Below, one piece after another: positions 1 through 8,067 of a stretch of DNA of 64,000 bases (position 1 is the stretch's first letter; each line of letters begins with the position of its first letter). The notes beneath the pieces were generated by a model that worked only from the letters and a program-made list of their open reading frames with translations, did not search any database and was not told the origin of the DNA. The position numbers were made by a program, and so were the translations under genes. The DNA is from Rhodobacter sp. (GTDB lineage: Bacteria > Pseudomonadota > Alphaproteobacteria > Rhodobacterales > Rhodobacteraceae), in contig JAIXUH010000002.1 of assembly GCA_027484145.1 (NCBI GenBank), positions 496,001 to 560,000 of the forward strand, given 5' to 3'.

Positions 1-251
1 AGTGCGGGGCGCATACCGTGCCCTACATCGAGGTCAAGAACAACTCGAGCCGGGTAGAACATGAGGCGACCACCAGCAAGGTGGATGATGACCAACTGTT
101 CTATTGCCGTTCGCGCGGGATGGATGAGGAAGAAGCCGTCGCACTTGTGGTGAATGGCTTTTGCAAAGAGGTGCTGCAGGCCCTTCCGATGGAATTTGCC
201 ATGGAAGCGCAAAGCCTTGTGGCGATTTCCTTGGAAGGTTCCGTGGGATGA
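1..251 (+). CDS. sufB: SufB, Fe-S cluster scaffold subunit (3' end only)
   Basis: The last 80 or so codons of SufB, the scaffold of the SufBCD complex that assembles Fe-S clusters in the cytoplasm. The gene begins outside the window; the visible frame reads CGAHTVPYIEV, then SRVEHEATTSK and FYCRSRGMDEEEA, and ends LEGSVG. These are typical of the conserved SufB/SufD C-terminal beta-helix and helical tail. The stop overlaps the next start (ATGA), so the downstream methyltransferase is probably translationally coupled. SufC, SufD and SufS follow after a five-gene insert. Identification is firm; nothing can be said of the N-terminus. Confidence 0.93.
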   Translation, partial: CGAHTVPYIEVKNNSSRVEHEATTSKVDDDQLFYCRSRGMDEEEAVALVVNGFCKEVLQALPMEFAMEAQSLVAISLEGSVG

Positions 252-988
252 AAGACGACGCGGCGGCACGCAAAAAGGCACGTCGGCAAAAGGGCGTGTT
301 TGTCTCGCCCTTGGCGCAGGTGGTGCGGACAACCGTGCTGGGTGAGCCGGTGTTCTTTACCGTGGTCAACCGCCGCGATGAGATTCAGAAGCATCACCTG
401 ATGGGCGCGTTCTATGAGCCCGAGGAACTGGCGATCATCGCACGCCATTTCCCCATGGGCGGGCGGTTTCTGGACATTGGCACCAACATTGGCAACCACA
501 CGCTCTATGTGGCAAAATTTCTGCGGGCCAGCAGGGTCGTGTGCATTGAACCGAACCCCGCCGCGATTGCGGTGCTCGAAAGCAACATCATGCTGAACGG
601 CATTCACCGCGTGGTGGATGGTGCGTTTCTGGGGATTGGCCTGACCGATCACGCTGCGGAAGCAGCGTCGATGCGGGTGCCGGCCAAGAACCTTGGCGGC
701 AGCCGGGTGATCGAAGGCGAAGGCGATATCCGTCTGGAACGCGCCGATGTGCTGCTGGCGGGGCAAGAGTTCGATCTGGTCAAGATCGATGTGGAAGGCA
801 TGGAATTGTCTGTGCTTTCTGGCATGGCGGGGTTGCTTTCCACACATCGGCCCAAAATGTTTGTCGAGGTTGATAACCGCAATGCCGACGGGTTCGAAGC
901 CTGGCGCGTGGCGGCGGGATATCAGGTTCTGGAACGCTTTCAGCGCTATCCGAGCAACGTCAACTATCTGGTCGGCCCGCAGGCATGA
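248..988 (+). CDS. FkbM-family SAM-dependent methyltransferase
   Basis: A 246-residue predicted O-methyltransferase of the FkbM type. It shows the SAM-binding motif I (FLDIGTNIGNHTLYVA, about residues 76-91), the acidic IEPNP segment that ends the second strand, and the FkbM hallmark VKIDVEGMELSVLSG near residue 180. FkbM enzymes usually methylate hydroxyls on sugars or natural products; the substrate here is unknown. ATG at 248 was chosen because it overlaps the sufB stop; an in-frame upstream start would lie inside sufB. The stop overlaps the next gene by 4 bases, so it sits in the suf transcript. It has no known Fe-S role, which makes its position odd. Confidence 0.85.
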   Translation: MKDDAAARKKARRQKGVFVSPLAQVVRTTVLGEPVFFTVVNRRDEIQKHHLMGAFYEPEELAIIARHFPMGGRFLDIGTNIGNHTLYVAKFLRASRVVCIEPNPAAIAVLESNIMLNGIHRVVDGAFLGIGLTDHAAEAASMRVPAKNLGGSRVIEGEGDIRLERADVLLAGQEFDLVKIDVEGMELSVLSGMAGLLSTHRPKMFVEVDNRNADGFEAWRVAAGYQVLERFQRYPSNVNYLVGPQA

Positions 989-1854
989 CCACAATCGTTG
1001 CCATCCGCACCCATCGCTGGGACGAGGACGCCGCGCGGTTGCATGCGGAACTGGCGCCCGTTTTCGGTGATGCGCTGGTGGTGGCGTTTCACAACCGGCC
1101 GCGCGACCTGCAACTTCCCGCCCCTGTGGTGGATCTCGACGATGCATGGCTGGCGCGGAACGGTCTGCGTCATGTGGCGGATTGGGGTTGGCGCTGCGGC
1201 GACTATTTCCTGTACGCCGTGCGGCAGGCCTATCCTGACGCAAGCCATATCTGGCTGATTGAACCGGATGTACACTTCACCGGGAAAGTGGCTGATTTCT
1301 TTTCGCTTATGGCAAAGCGTAGCGATGACTTCCTTGGCGTGCAGATCGAGCCGATGGACAAGGGCCACCGCTTTGGCCGTGGCTTGCCAGGGATGGATCT
1401 GTGGCGCGCGATCTTTGCCCTGACGCGGTTTTCGGGGCGGGCGGCGGATATGCTGCTGCCGTTGCGGCAGGCTTACGGCAAAGGCAATGTGGCCCCGCGG
1501 TTCTATACCAATGATGAGACGTTTTGCGTCTCGCACCTGCGGGCCAACCCCGACATGACCATGGCCAGCATGGCCACACTGGCGCCGGATTGGTTTCCCG
1601 AAGGCAGCGTCGCCACCGACCCGGATGTTCTGATTGACGCGTTGCATGGTCGCACGGCACCGGGGGTGTTTCATCCGGTGCGCGGGCACGCAGGCTTTGC
1701 AGGCGCTGTGGCGTCGCGCGTTACGCAGAACATGGGGTTTCTGGGGGCCATGCGCGGGTCGCTGGCGTTGTTGTCCGAAGAGGAACTGGCCGCGATTGCG
1801 GCTGATGTGGGCCGCCGTTGCCACGAGGCCCTTTTGCGCGCAAGGAGGGCTTGA
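985..1854 (+). CDS. Uncharacterised glycosyltransferase-like protein in suf operon
   Basis: A 289-residue cytoplasmic protein without signal peptide or membrane segment. I do not recognise the family with certainty. The N-terminus (MTTIVAIRTHRWD), a short hydrophobic strand ending in an acidic motif (IWLIEPDVHF, near residue 95) and a later Asn-Asp-Glu motif (FYTNDETFC) resemble the layout of GT-A-fold glycosyltransferases, in which an acidic motif after a beta strand binds metal and sugar nucleotide. That is inference only. It overlaps the FkbM gene by 4 bases and is followed 3 bases later by the YbjQ gene, so it is co-transcribed. A methyltransferase next to a glycosyltransferase-like protein would fit modification of a glycan. 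Confidence 0.6.
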   Translation: MTTIVAIRTHRWDEDAARLHAELAPVFGDALVVAFHNRPRDLQLPAPVVDLDDAWLARNGLRHVADWGWRCGDYFLYAVRQAYPDASHIWLIEPDVHFTGKVADFFSLMAKRSDDFLGVQIEPMDKGHRFGRGLPGMDLWRAIFALTRFSGRAADMLLPLRQAYGKGNVAPRFYTNDETFCVSHLRANPDMTMASMATLAPDWFPEGSVATDPDVLIDALHGRTAPGVFHPVRGHAGFAGAVASRVTQNMGFLGAMRGSLALLSEEELAAIAADVGRRCHEALLRARRA

Positions 1855-1857
1855 GCC

Positions 1858-2169
1858 ATGATCATTACCACAACGGGCAGTGTCGAAGGCTATCAGATTG
1901 CCGAATACAAGGGCATCGTCGCGGGCGAGGCCATTATGGGCGCGAATGTCATTCGTGACCTATTTGCCAGTGTGACTGATATTATTGGCGGAAGATCAGG
2001 GACTTATGAGGCAAAGTTGGCAGATGCCCGCGAAACCGCCCTGCGCGAGATGCAGGAAAAGGCGGCAGCACTGGGCGCAACAGCCGTGGTTGGCGTTGAC
2101 CTTGATTATGAAGTGATCGGACAGATGTTGATGGTGTCAGCTTCGGGCACGGCGGTGCGCCTTGGCTGA
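1858..2169 (+). CDS. YbjQ / UPF0145 family protein
   Basis: A 103-residue protein of the YbjQ (UPF0145) family, sometimes called putative heavy-metal-binding domain. Visible family features are the N-terminal strand ([13 protein letters not shown]), [16 protein letters not shown] with its Gly-rich turn, an amphipathic helix ([13 protein letters not shown]) and the terminal [13 protein letters not shown] segment. Length matches the family (about 100-110). Family members form pentamers and their function is not established. It lies 3 bases after the preceding stop. The start at 1858 is the only sensible one. Confidence 0.85.
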   Translation: MIITTTGSVEGYQIAEYKGIVAGEAIMGANVIRDLFASVTDIIGGRSGTYEAKLADARETALREMQEKAAALGATAVVGVDLDYEVIGQMLMVSASGTAVRLG

Positions 2170-2173
2170 TCTG

Positions 2174-2752
2174 ATGGACCGCCCGGTTCTGACCCTGCCC
2201 GAAGCCGAGGCGGCGGCGGTTGCCGCGGCTTTTGGCAAGGCAGGGATCGTGTTGGAATATGGCTCGGGCGGGTCAACGGTTCTGGCGGCTGATCTGGGCT
2301 GCACGGTGTTTTCGGTGGAGAGTGATGCGCTGTGGATGGGCAAGATGCTGGGCTGGTTCGCGGCCAACCCGGCCAAGGGAAAGGTCATGCTGCACCATGC
2401 CGATGTCGGCCCGACCGGAAAATGGGGTATGCCGCGTAACCCACGGGCCTTTCGCAATTTTCCCGATTACGCTCTTTCAGTCTGGGACAGGGACGATTTT
2501 GAACATCCCGACCTTGTGCTGATTGACGGGCGCTTTCGTCCGGCCTGTTTGCTGGCAACTGCCTTTCGGATCAGCCGCCCGGTGACGGTGCTGTTTGACG
2601 ATTACGCTGACCGTGGCAATTACCATGGGATCGAAGGCTTTGCCGAACCTGTGGCCATGCATGGCCGCATGGCCGAATTCCGCCTGTCGCCCACCGCCAT
2701 TCCCGCTGACCGCCTGTCGTGGGTGATCAGTTGGTTCCTGAAACCGCAATAG
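2174..2752 (+). CDS. Predicted class I methyltransferase-like protein
   Basis: A 192-residue protein with a Rossmann-like SAM site: VLEYGSGGSTVLAADLG resembles motif I, followed by VFSVESD, where the acidic residue would bind the ribose. A later strand (LVLIDGRFR) and FDDYADR fit the second half of the fold. The substrate is unknown. The ATG at 2174 leaves 4 bases after the YbjQ stop; an in-frame TTG at 2162 would overlap that stop and add four residues, and the sequence does not settle which is used. It is the second methyltransferase-like gene in the insert between sufB and sufC. Confidence 0.65.
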   Translation: MDRPVLTLPEAEAAAVAAAFGKAGIVLEYGSGGSTVLAADLGCTVFSVESDALWMGKMLGWFAANPAKGKVMLHHADVGPTGKWGMPRNPRAFRNFPDYALSVWDRDDFEHPDLVLIDGRFRPACLLATAFRISRPVTVLFDDYADRGNYHGIEGFAEPVAMHGRMAEFRLSPTAIPADRLSWVISWFLKPQ

Positions 2753-2861
2753 GGGGCAGACATGACATATTTTGCCGCGGTTTCATCATCTTCATGCCCG
2801 TTTCGCACGGCAGGGTCATCCGCGCATCGCATTGGGTTCGGTGGTTGTCGTTGGGGGCATC

Positions 2862-3389
2862 ATGACCGTTCATGTCAACGATTTTTCGGCCAGGCTCGCC
2901 CGGATCGAGGCGAACGGCGCGAAGGTTCAGCAGCGCCTGTTTGTGGGCGCGGACGAATCTTATCTGATTCCGAAAAAAGCCAGCGACGCGCCGGCGCAAT
3001 CGGAAGCACTGTCAAATGCTGCCTATCCGGCTACGGCCGTGCTGGCGATGCTGTGGGGCGGCGTTGCGTTTTGGGTGATCAAACTGCTGCGGTGGCATTT
3101 GACCCACGATGCACCCATCGGTCAGGAACCGCTGAATACCTTTGCTGTCGAATTGCTGTTGGCCTTCGCGCTCAGCCTGACGGTGGGGCGGTGGATCTGG
3201 CAAGATCACATGCGCCTGCGCTCGGTGCAGGCCATGGGGGCGCTGATCATGTCGCTGACCTGGCACAATCTGGTGCATCTGGCGCCGGAGCTGTTCAACC
3301 GCATCTTTTCAGAAATGTGGACCGCCGGCGTTCTGTTCGGCACCGATTTTCGCACGATCGTGATCCGGGGTTTCGAAATCCCGTTCTGA
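2862..3389 (+). CDS. Uncharacterised membrane protein in suf operon
   Basis: A predicted 175-residue inner-membrane protein. After a soluble N-terminus of about 55 residues come three hydrophobic stretches: ATAVLAMLWGGVAFWVIKL, FAVELLLAFALSLTVG and VQAMGALIMSLTW. No recognised motif. ATG at 2862 is chosen since the upstream in-frame TTG at 2772 adds a low-complexity His/Arg-rich stretch unlike a protein start. An overlapping frame (2762-3472) is longer but reads as Cys/Arg/Gly-rich noise. It is the last of the five genes between sufB and sufC. Confidence 0.55.
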   Translation: MTVHVNDFSARLARIEANGAKVQQRLFVGADESYLIPKKASDAPAQSEALSNAAYPATAVLAMLWGGVAFWVIKLLRWHLTHDAPIGQEPLNTFAVELLLAFALSLTVGRWIWQDHMRLRSVQAMGALIMSLTWHNLVHLAPELFNRIFSEMWTAGVLFGTDFRTIVIRGFEIPF

Positions 3390-3428
3390 CCCGACCTTCC
3401 AACACCGTGGTGCCTGTGTGGCCCGCAA

Positions 3429-3453
3429 CGGGGACGGCTTGTGCCGTGCCCCG
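3429..3453 (+). terminator. Stem-loop upstream of sufC (possible attenuator or processing site)
   Basis: Interrupted inverted repeat CGGGG-a-CGGC, loop ttgt, GCCG-tg-CCCCG, followed by a pyrimidine-rich stretch (CCTTCCTGTTTT). It lies in the only sizeable gap (92 bases) of the operon, between the five inserted genes and sufC. It could partly terminate, or protect an mRNA end, so that sufCDS are expressed differently from the upstream genes. The T run is interrupted, so termination is uncertain. Confidence 0.35.
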
Positions 3454-3481
3454 CCTTCCTGTTTTCGAATGAGGCCTGAAA

Positions 3482-4237
3482 ATGCTTGAGATCAAGAACC
3501 TGCACGTCAAACTTCAAGAAGAGGACAAGATCATCCTGCGCGGGGTGGACCTGTCGATCAAGGCGGGTGAGGTCCATGCCATCATGGGGCCGAACGGGTC
3601 GGGCAAATCGACGCTTTCCTATGTTCTGGCGGGCCGCGACGGGTATGAGGTAACGGATGGCTCGGCGACCCTTGAAGGTGCCGAACTGCTCGAGATGGAA
3701 CCCGAGGAACGGGCGGCGGCGGGCCTGTTTCTGGCCTTTCAATACCCGGTGGAAATTCCGGGCGTGGGCAACATGACTTTTCTGCGCACTGCCGTGAATG
3801 CACAGCGCAAGGCGCGTGGCGAAGAAGAGTTGAGCGCGGGTGATTTCCTGAAGGTGGTGCGCGCCAAGGCAAAGACGCTGAAGATCGACGCCGATATGCT
3901 CAAGCGCCCGGTCAATGTGGGCTTTTCGGGCGGCGAGAAAAAGCGCAACGAAATTCTACAGATGGCCATGCTTGAACCCAAGATGTGCATCCTTGACGAA
4001 ACCGACTCGGGCCTTGACGTTGATGCGATGAAACTGGTGGCCGAGGGCGTGAACGCGCTGCGCGATGCGGGGCGGTCGTTCCTTGTTATCACGCATTATC
4101 AGCGGCTTCTGGACCATATCAAACCTGATGTCGTGCATATCATGGCCGCGGGCCGCATCATCCGCACCGGCGGGCCGGAACTGGCGCTGGAAGTGGAACA
4201 TAACGGCTATGCCGATCTGCTGGCGGAGGTGAAGTGA
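3482..4237 (+). CDS. sufC: SufC, ATPase of the SufBCD Fe-S assembly complex
   Basis: A 251-residue ABC-type ATPase that drives conformational change of the SufBCD scaffold during Fe-S cluster assembly. Walker A GPNGSGKST at residues 36-44, the SufC-type signature SGGEKKR at 149-155, Walker B MCILDE at 168-173 and the characteristic DSGLDVDAM. Length matches the family. The last base of its stop is the first base of the sufD start (TGATG), a sign of coupling. It follows a 92-base gap after the inserted genes and is one of the most certain calls here. Confidence 0.97.
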   Translation: MLEIKNLHVKLQEEDKIILRGVDLSIKAGEVHAIMGPNGSGKSTLSYVLAGRDGYEVTDGSATLEGAELLEMEPEERAAAGLFLAFQYPVEIPGVGNMTFLRTAVNAQRKARGEEELSAGDFLKVVRAKAKTLKIDADMLKRPVNVGFSGGEKKRNEILQMAMLEPKMCILDETDSGLDVDAMKLVAEGVNALRDAGRSFLVITHYQRLLDHIKPDVVHIMAAGRIIRTGGPELALEVEHNGYADLLAEVK

Positions 4238-5523
4238 TGGCTTTGGCGCAAGCAAAAGCCGATGCCTTGGCCGCGCGCATTGCCGGGCTGTCGTTGCCGC
4301 AAGGCGGTTGGCTAGGGGCGGCACGGGCAGACGCTTTGGCGCGGCTGTCCACCATGGGCCTGCCCGGTAAGCGCGATGAGTATTGGCGCTATACCGACCC
4401 GTCCAGCCTGAACCAGCCCGAAGCGCCACATGCAGCCCTGTTTGATGCGGGCGATGAGGCGCCGATCTTTGACGCGATCGCCCGGCTGAAGATCGTGTTT
4501 ACCGATGGCGTGTTTGACGCAGGCGCCTCTGACCCGCTGACGCTCGCAGGGGTTGAGATCATTCGTCTGGCTGATGCGGGCGCAACCGACATCCACTGGG
4601 CGCGGGAAATCTATGGTGTGCTTGAGGCGCGGGGGCAGACCCCGGTGCAGCGGCCCTTTGCGGCGCTGAACACGGCTTTTGCCACCGATGGCGTGCTGGT
4701 GCGTGTCACGGGGCGGGCGGCTTTGCCGATCTCGCTGATCTATAATCATGCGTCCGAGTCATCCGACGCCATGCTGCACCATTGCATCAAGGTCGAGGCG
4801 GGGGCCGAACTGACCGTTCTGGAGAATGGTCCGGGTGCGGCGCGGCTGACCAAGGTGCTGGAGGTTGATCTGGCCGAAGGCGCCACCTTCCACCATATCC
4901 GCGCGCAGGGCAGGGACCATCAGCGCCGCGCCTGCACGCATGTCTTTGCCCGCCTGGCGCGCAATGCCCTGTTCAAATCCTTTACCCTGACCGCCAATGG
5001 CAGGCTGACGCGCAATGATGCCGTGATCGAACTTCTGGGGGATGATGCCGCGGCGCATGTGGCCGGGGCAGCCGTCGGCGATGGCGACTTTCACCACGAT
5101 GATACGGTGTTCATCACCCATGCCGGCCAGCGCTGCGAAAGCCGACAGGTGTTCAAGAAGGTGCTGATGAACGGGGCCGTCGGCGTGTTTCAGGGCAAGA
5201 TCCTTGTCAAACAGGGCGCGCAAAAAACCGATGGGTATCAGATCTCGCAATCCTTGCTGCTGGATGGCGACAGCCAGTTTCTGGCCAAGCCGGAACTGGA
5301 AATCTATGCCGATGACGTGAAGTGCAGCCACGGTTCTACCTCGGGTGCCATCGATGATGTGGCGCTGTTCTACCTGCAGTCGCGGGGCGTGCCGAAACGG
5401 GCGGCGCAATCCCTGCTGGTGCTGGCCTTTCTGGCCGAGGCGATTGCCGAGGTGGCGGATGAAGCCATTGCCGAAGATATCCGTTCCCGTCTGGAAGGCT
5501 GGCTTGCCCGGCATGAGCATTGA
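4237..5523 (+). CDS. sufD: SufD, Fe-S cluster assembly scaffold subunit
   Basis: A 428-residue SufD, partner of SufB in the SufBC2D complex. The C-terminal region carries the conserved beta-helix segments: GVFQGKILVKQGAQKTDGYQ, then FLAKPELEIYADDVKCSHGSTSG, and the terminal YLQSRGV helix. The start is the ATG at 4237, which overlaps the sufC stop by one base; a GTG one codon upstream is in frame but less likely. The stop abuts the next ATG directly (TGAATG). Role is from the family; the motifs are seen directly. Confidence 0.96.
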   Translation: MALAQAKADALAARIAGLSLPQGGWLGAARADALARLSTMGLPGKRDEYWRYTDPSSLNQPEAPHAALFDAGDEAPIFDAIARLKIVFTDGVFDAGASDPLTLAGVEIIRLADAGATDIHWAREIYGVLEARGQTPVQRPFAALNTAFATDGVLVRVTGRAALPISLIYNHASESSDAMLHHCIKVEAGAELTVLENGPGAARLTKVLEVDLAEGATFHHIRAQGRDHQRRACTHVFARLARNALFKSFTLTANGRLTRNDAVIELLGDDAAAHVAGAAVGDGDFHHDDTVFITHAGQRCESRQVFKKVLMNGAVGVFQGKILVKQGAQKTDGYQISQSLLLDGDSQFLAKPELEIYADDVKCSHGSTSGAIDDVALFYLQSRGVPKRAAQSLLVLAFLAEAIAEVADEAIAEDIRSRLEGWLARHEH

Positions 5524-6000
5524 ATGAGCGTTACCACCGATATCGTGCAAAGCTGGCGGCAACCCCGTCAGGTGATCCGCCGCCATCTGGCGCGCGGCAA
5601 GTCTGAACCTTTTGCCTTTAGCCTGTTGATCGCCTTTCTGATTCTGGCCTTTATCGCGCAATGGCCGCGCCTGTCGCGCCTTGCGACGATGACCCCCGAA
5701 GTGCCGATGGTGCAGGGCCTTGTCGGCTCTGGCCTCGCACTGCTGGCGGCGATTCCGCTGCTTTATGGTCTTGCGGCACTGGGGCATCTGGTGGCACGGG
5801 CCATGGGCGGGAAGGGGGGCTTTTACGGCGCTCGGCTGGCCCTGTTTCTGGCGCTGCTGGGGGCTAGTCCGTTTGTCCTGCTGCATGGCATGGTGCTTGG
5901 CTTGCTGGGAACGGGGTTGCAGGCCACACTTGTAGGTAGTGTTGCCTTTGCCGTGTTTGCGACCCTGTGGCTGATCATGCTGAGCGAGGCGGAACGTTAA
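5524..6000 (+). CDS. Yip1-family-like membrane protein A
   Basis: A 158-residue integral membrane protein resembling the bacterial YIP1 family, with about four hydrophobic stretches: LLIAFLILAFIA, GLVGSGLALLAAIPLLYGLAALG, LALFLALLGASPFVLLHG and GSVAFAVFATLWLIML. The N-terminus (VQSWRQPRQVIRRHLA) matches the amphipathic helix that opens these proteins. It begins directly after the sufD stop and is followed 2 bases later by a second protein of the same type. Its link to Fe-S assembly is only by position. Confidence 0.7.
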   Translation: MSVTTDIVQSWRQPRQVIRRHLARGKSEPFAFSLLIAFLILAFIAQWPRLSRLATMTPEVPMVQGLVGSGLALLAAIPLLYGLAALGHLVARAMGGKGGFYGARLALFLALLGASPFVLLHGMVLGLLGTGLQATLVGSVAFAVFATLWLIMLSEAER

Positions 6001-6002
6001 TC

Positions 6003-6587
6003 ATGGAACTGTCTTTGCGCAACTTGCTGATGATGGCGCGGTTTACCGTGCAACGCCCGCGCGACGGGGCCCGCATGGTCATGGCTTCGGGCATCCCGAT
6101 GCCGGCGCGGTGGCTGGCATTGGTGCTGATGGCGGTAGTATCGTCGGTATTGGCGCATCTCGCCTTTGGCCTGATGCCGGCGGAAACGCGCGCCAGCATG
6201 GAAGAGGCGATGTCCAGCCCGATTGGCACGGCCTTGCTGCAGTTTGTGCTGATGGTGATCTCGGTTCAGGCCGTGTTCTGGGTCGGGCGTTGGCGCGGGG
6301 GCAAGGGCACTTTTGCCGATGCTATGTTGCTGATGGTGTGGTTGCAGTTCATTCTGGTGGTGCTGCAGGTGATCCAGATCGTCGTGCAGGTGCTGCTGCC
6401 GCCTGTGGCCGATGTGATCGGACTGGCATCCGTTGGGCTTTTCATGTGGCTGATCAGTAACTTCGTGGCCGAACTGCATGGGTTTGCATCGGTCGGCAAG
6501 ACCTTTCTGGGCGTGCTGGCCACCTTGCTGGTGGCAGGCTTTGCCTTGGCGGTTCTGATGCTTTCGGTTTATGGGGCAGGGGTTTAG
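6003..6587 (+). CDS. Yip1-family-like membrane protein B
   Basis: A 194-residue membrane protein, a diverged companion of the preceding gene. The N-terminal helix (LLMMARFTVQRPRDGARMV) is followed by hydrophobic stretches at WLALVLMAVVSSVLAHLAFG, LLQFVLMVISVQAVFWVG, LLMVWLQFILVVLQVIQIVV and LGVLATLLVAGFALAVLML. ATG 6003 is 2 bases after the previous stop. sufS starts 3 bases after its own stop. The pair may act as a heteromer; function unknown. Confidence 0.7.
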   Translation: MELSLRNLLMMARFTVQRPRDGARMVMASGIPMPARWLALVLMAVVSSVLAHLAFGLMPAETRASMEEAMSSPIGTALLQFVLMVISVQAVFWVGRWRGGKGTFADAMLLMVWLQFILVVLQVIQIVVQVLLPPVADVIGLASVGLFMWLISNFVAELHGFASVGKTFLGVLATLLVAGFALAVLMLSVYGAGV

Positions 6588-6590
6588 GCC

Positions 6591-7811
6591 ATGTATGACA
6601 TCCACGCCATCCGGGCCGACTTTCCCATTCTGTCGCGGCAGGTCAACGGCAAGCCGCTGGTCTATCTGGACAACGGGGCCAGTGCGCAAAAGCCGCAAGT
6701 CGTGATTGATGCCGTCACGCAGGCCTATTCCATGGAATATGCCAATGTTCACCGTGGCTTGCACTATCTTTCCAATCTTGCGACCGACAAGTACGAAGCC
6801 GTGCGCGGCATCATTGCCCGATTCCTGAATGCGCCATCGGCCGATGAAATCGTGTTTACCTCAGGCACGACCGAGGCGATCAATCTTGTCTCCTATGGCT
6901 GGGCCGCGCCTCGTCTCAGCGCCGGCGATGAGATTGTGCTCAGCGTGCTGGAGCACCACGCCAACATCGTGCCGTGGCATTTTCTGCGCGAACGCCAAGG
7001 GGTTGTGCTGAAGTGGGTGGACTGCGACGCCAATGGTGACCTTGATCCGCAGGCCATGCTGGATGCAATCGGCCCCCGCACGAAACTGGTGGCGGTGACC
7101 CATATGTCAAATGTTCTGGGCACCGTAGTCGATGTGCAAAGCATCTGTCAGGGCGCGCGAGAAAAGGGCGTGCCGGTGCTGGTGGACGGATCACAGGCGG
7201 CGGTGCACATGGCGGTGGATGTGGTCGCGATGGGGTGCGATTTCTATGCCGTGACCGGGCATAAGCTATACGGTCCAAGCGGTTCCGGCGCGATCTTCAT
7301 ACGTCGTGACAGGATGGAGGAAATGCGCCCGTTTCTGGGTGGCGGCGACATGATCCGTGAGGTCGGGCGTGATACCGTCACATGGAATGACCCGCCGATG
7401 AAGTTCGAGGCCGGCACGCCCGGCATTGTGCAGCAGATCGGGCTTGGTGTCGCGCTGGAGTATATGCAGAGGCTGGGCATGGATCAGATATCGGCACATG
7501 AGCGGCAACTGCGCGATTACGCCCAAAAGCGGCTTTCGGGCCTGAACTGGCTGAACATACAGGGAAATTCGGCGTCAAAGGGCGCGATATTCAGCTTTAC
7601 GCTGGATGGTGCGGCTCATGCGCATGACATCTCAACAGTGCTGGACAAGCGTGGCATTGCGGTGCGCGCGGGCACGCATTGCGCGATGCCGCTGATGGAG
7701 CATATGGGCGTTGGTGCCACATGCCGCGCATCGTTCGGGCTTTATAACACGGTCGAGGAAGTGGATGCGCTGGTCTCGGCGCTGGAACTGTGCCACGAGC
7801 TTTTCGCATAA
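6591..7811 (+). CDS. sufS: SufS, group II cysteine desulfurase
   Basis: A 406-residue PLP enzyme that takes sulfur from L-cysteine and hands it to the Suf scaffold as persulfide. The PLP lysine is K225 in VTGHKLYGPSG, and the active-site cysteine is C364 in RAGTHCAMPLMEHMG. The short loop around that cysteine marks group II (SufS) rather than IscS. Other family landmarks: LDNGASAQKP, the NVHRG segment and SGTTEAINLV. It is the last suf gene visible; neither a SufE/SufU partner nor sufA or sufT follows, since a tRNA gene comes next. Confidence 0.97.
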   Translation: MYDIHAIRADFPILSRQVNGKPLVYLDNGASAQKPQVVIDAVTQAYSMEYANVHRGLHYLSNLATDKYEAVRGIIARFLNAPSADEIVFTSGTTEAINLVSYGWAAPRLSAGDEIVLSVLEHHANIVPWHFLRERQGVVLKWVDCDANGDLDPQAMLDAIGPRTKLVAVTHMSNVLGTVVDVQSICQGAREKGVPVLVDGSQAAVHMAVDVVAMGCDFYAVTGHKLYGPSGSGAIFIRRDRMEEMRPFLGGGDMIREVGRDTVTWNDPPMKFEAGTPGIVQQIGLGVALEYMQRLGMDQISAHERQLRDYAQKRLSGLNWLNIQGNSASKGAIFSFTLDGAAHAHDISTVLDKRGIAVRAGTHCAMPLMEHMGVGATCRASFGLYNTVEEVDALVSALELCHELFA

Positions 7812-7855
7812 GCCCAGTTGCAGGCCTTGCCACTTGCCGCTATAGACGCGGGCAG

Positions 7856-7932
7856 GCACCCATAGCTCAGCTGGATAGAGCGTTGCCCTCCGAAGGCAAA
7901 GGTCGCACGTTCGAATCGTGCTGGGTGCACCA
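7856..7932 (+). tRNA. tRNA-Arg (anticodon CCG)
   Basis: A 77-base cloverleaf. The acceptor stem GCACCCA (7856-7862) pairs with TGGGTGC (7922-7928), followed by discriminator A and an encoded CCA (7930-7932). The D-arm is GCTC...GAGC, the anticodon stem TTGCC/GGCAA encloses the loop CTCCGAA with anticodon CCG at 7890-7892, and the T-arm holds TTCGAAT. It reads CGG codons. No integrase or duplicated tRNA end is seen nearby, so there is no sign of an element inserted here. Confidence 0.97.
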
Positions 7933-8067
7933 AATTTCCACAGTTAACGCAATGGGTTTGGCTCTGGCGGGGTTCTGTCTGGCAGTATCGATTTATCCTA
8001 TAATGCATATTATGTAATGCGATTGGAGTTGCTTGGGCTGCTAGGACAACATTTGCGCTGCGCTTTA

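Noticed and set aside
101-1243. Long minus-strand open frame opposite the FkbM and glycosyltransferase-like genes
   Set aside because: Arg/His/Pro-rich composition with no motif, and it lies opposite two well-formed genes. Such shadows are common in GC-rich DNA; the frames at 4759-5886, 13377-14666, 28590-29810, 46386-47618 (all minus) and 59285-60478 (plus) were dropped for the same reason.
985-1854. Idea that this gene is a PAPS reductase
   Set aside because: A sulfur enzyme would suit a suf operon, but no PAPS-reductase P-loop or C-terminal cysteine motif is visible.
2762-3472. Plus-strand frame of 236 codons overlapping the membrane-protein gene
   Set aside because: Longer than the chosen frame, but Cys/Arg/Gly-rich without hydrophobic segments; the shorter frame has three clear membrane segments.
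7996-8012. AT-rich inverted repeat ATAAT-GCAT-ATTAT with a TATAAT
   Set aside because: No -35 element at proper spacing and no rightward gene follows; probably chance in an AT-rich patch.
7856-8067. tRNA-Arg as an attachment site of a genomic island
   Set aside because: No integrase, no repeated tRNA 3' end and no shift in gene type follow.
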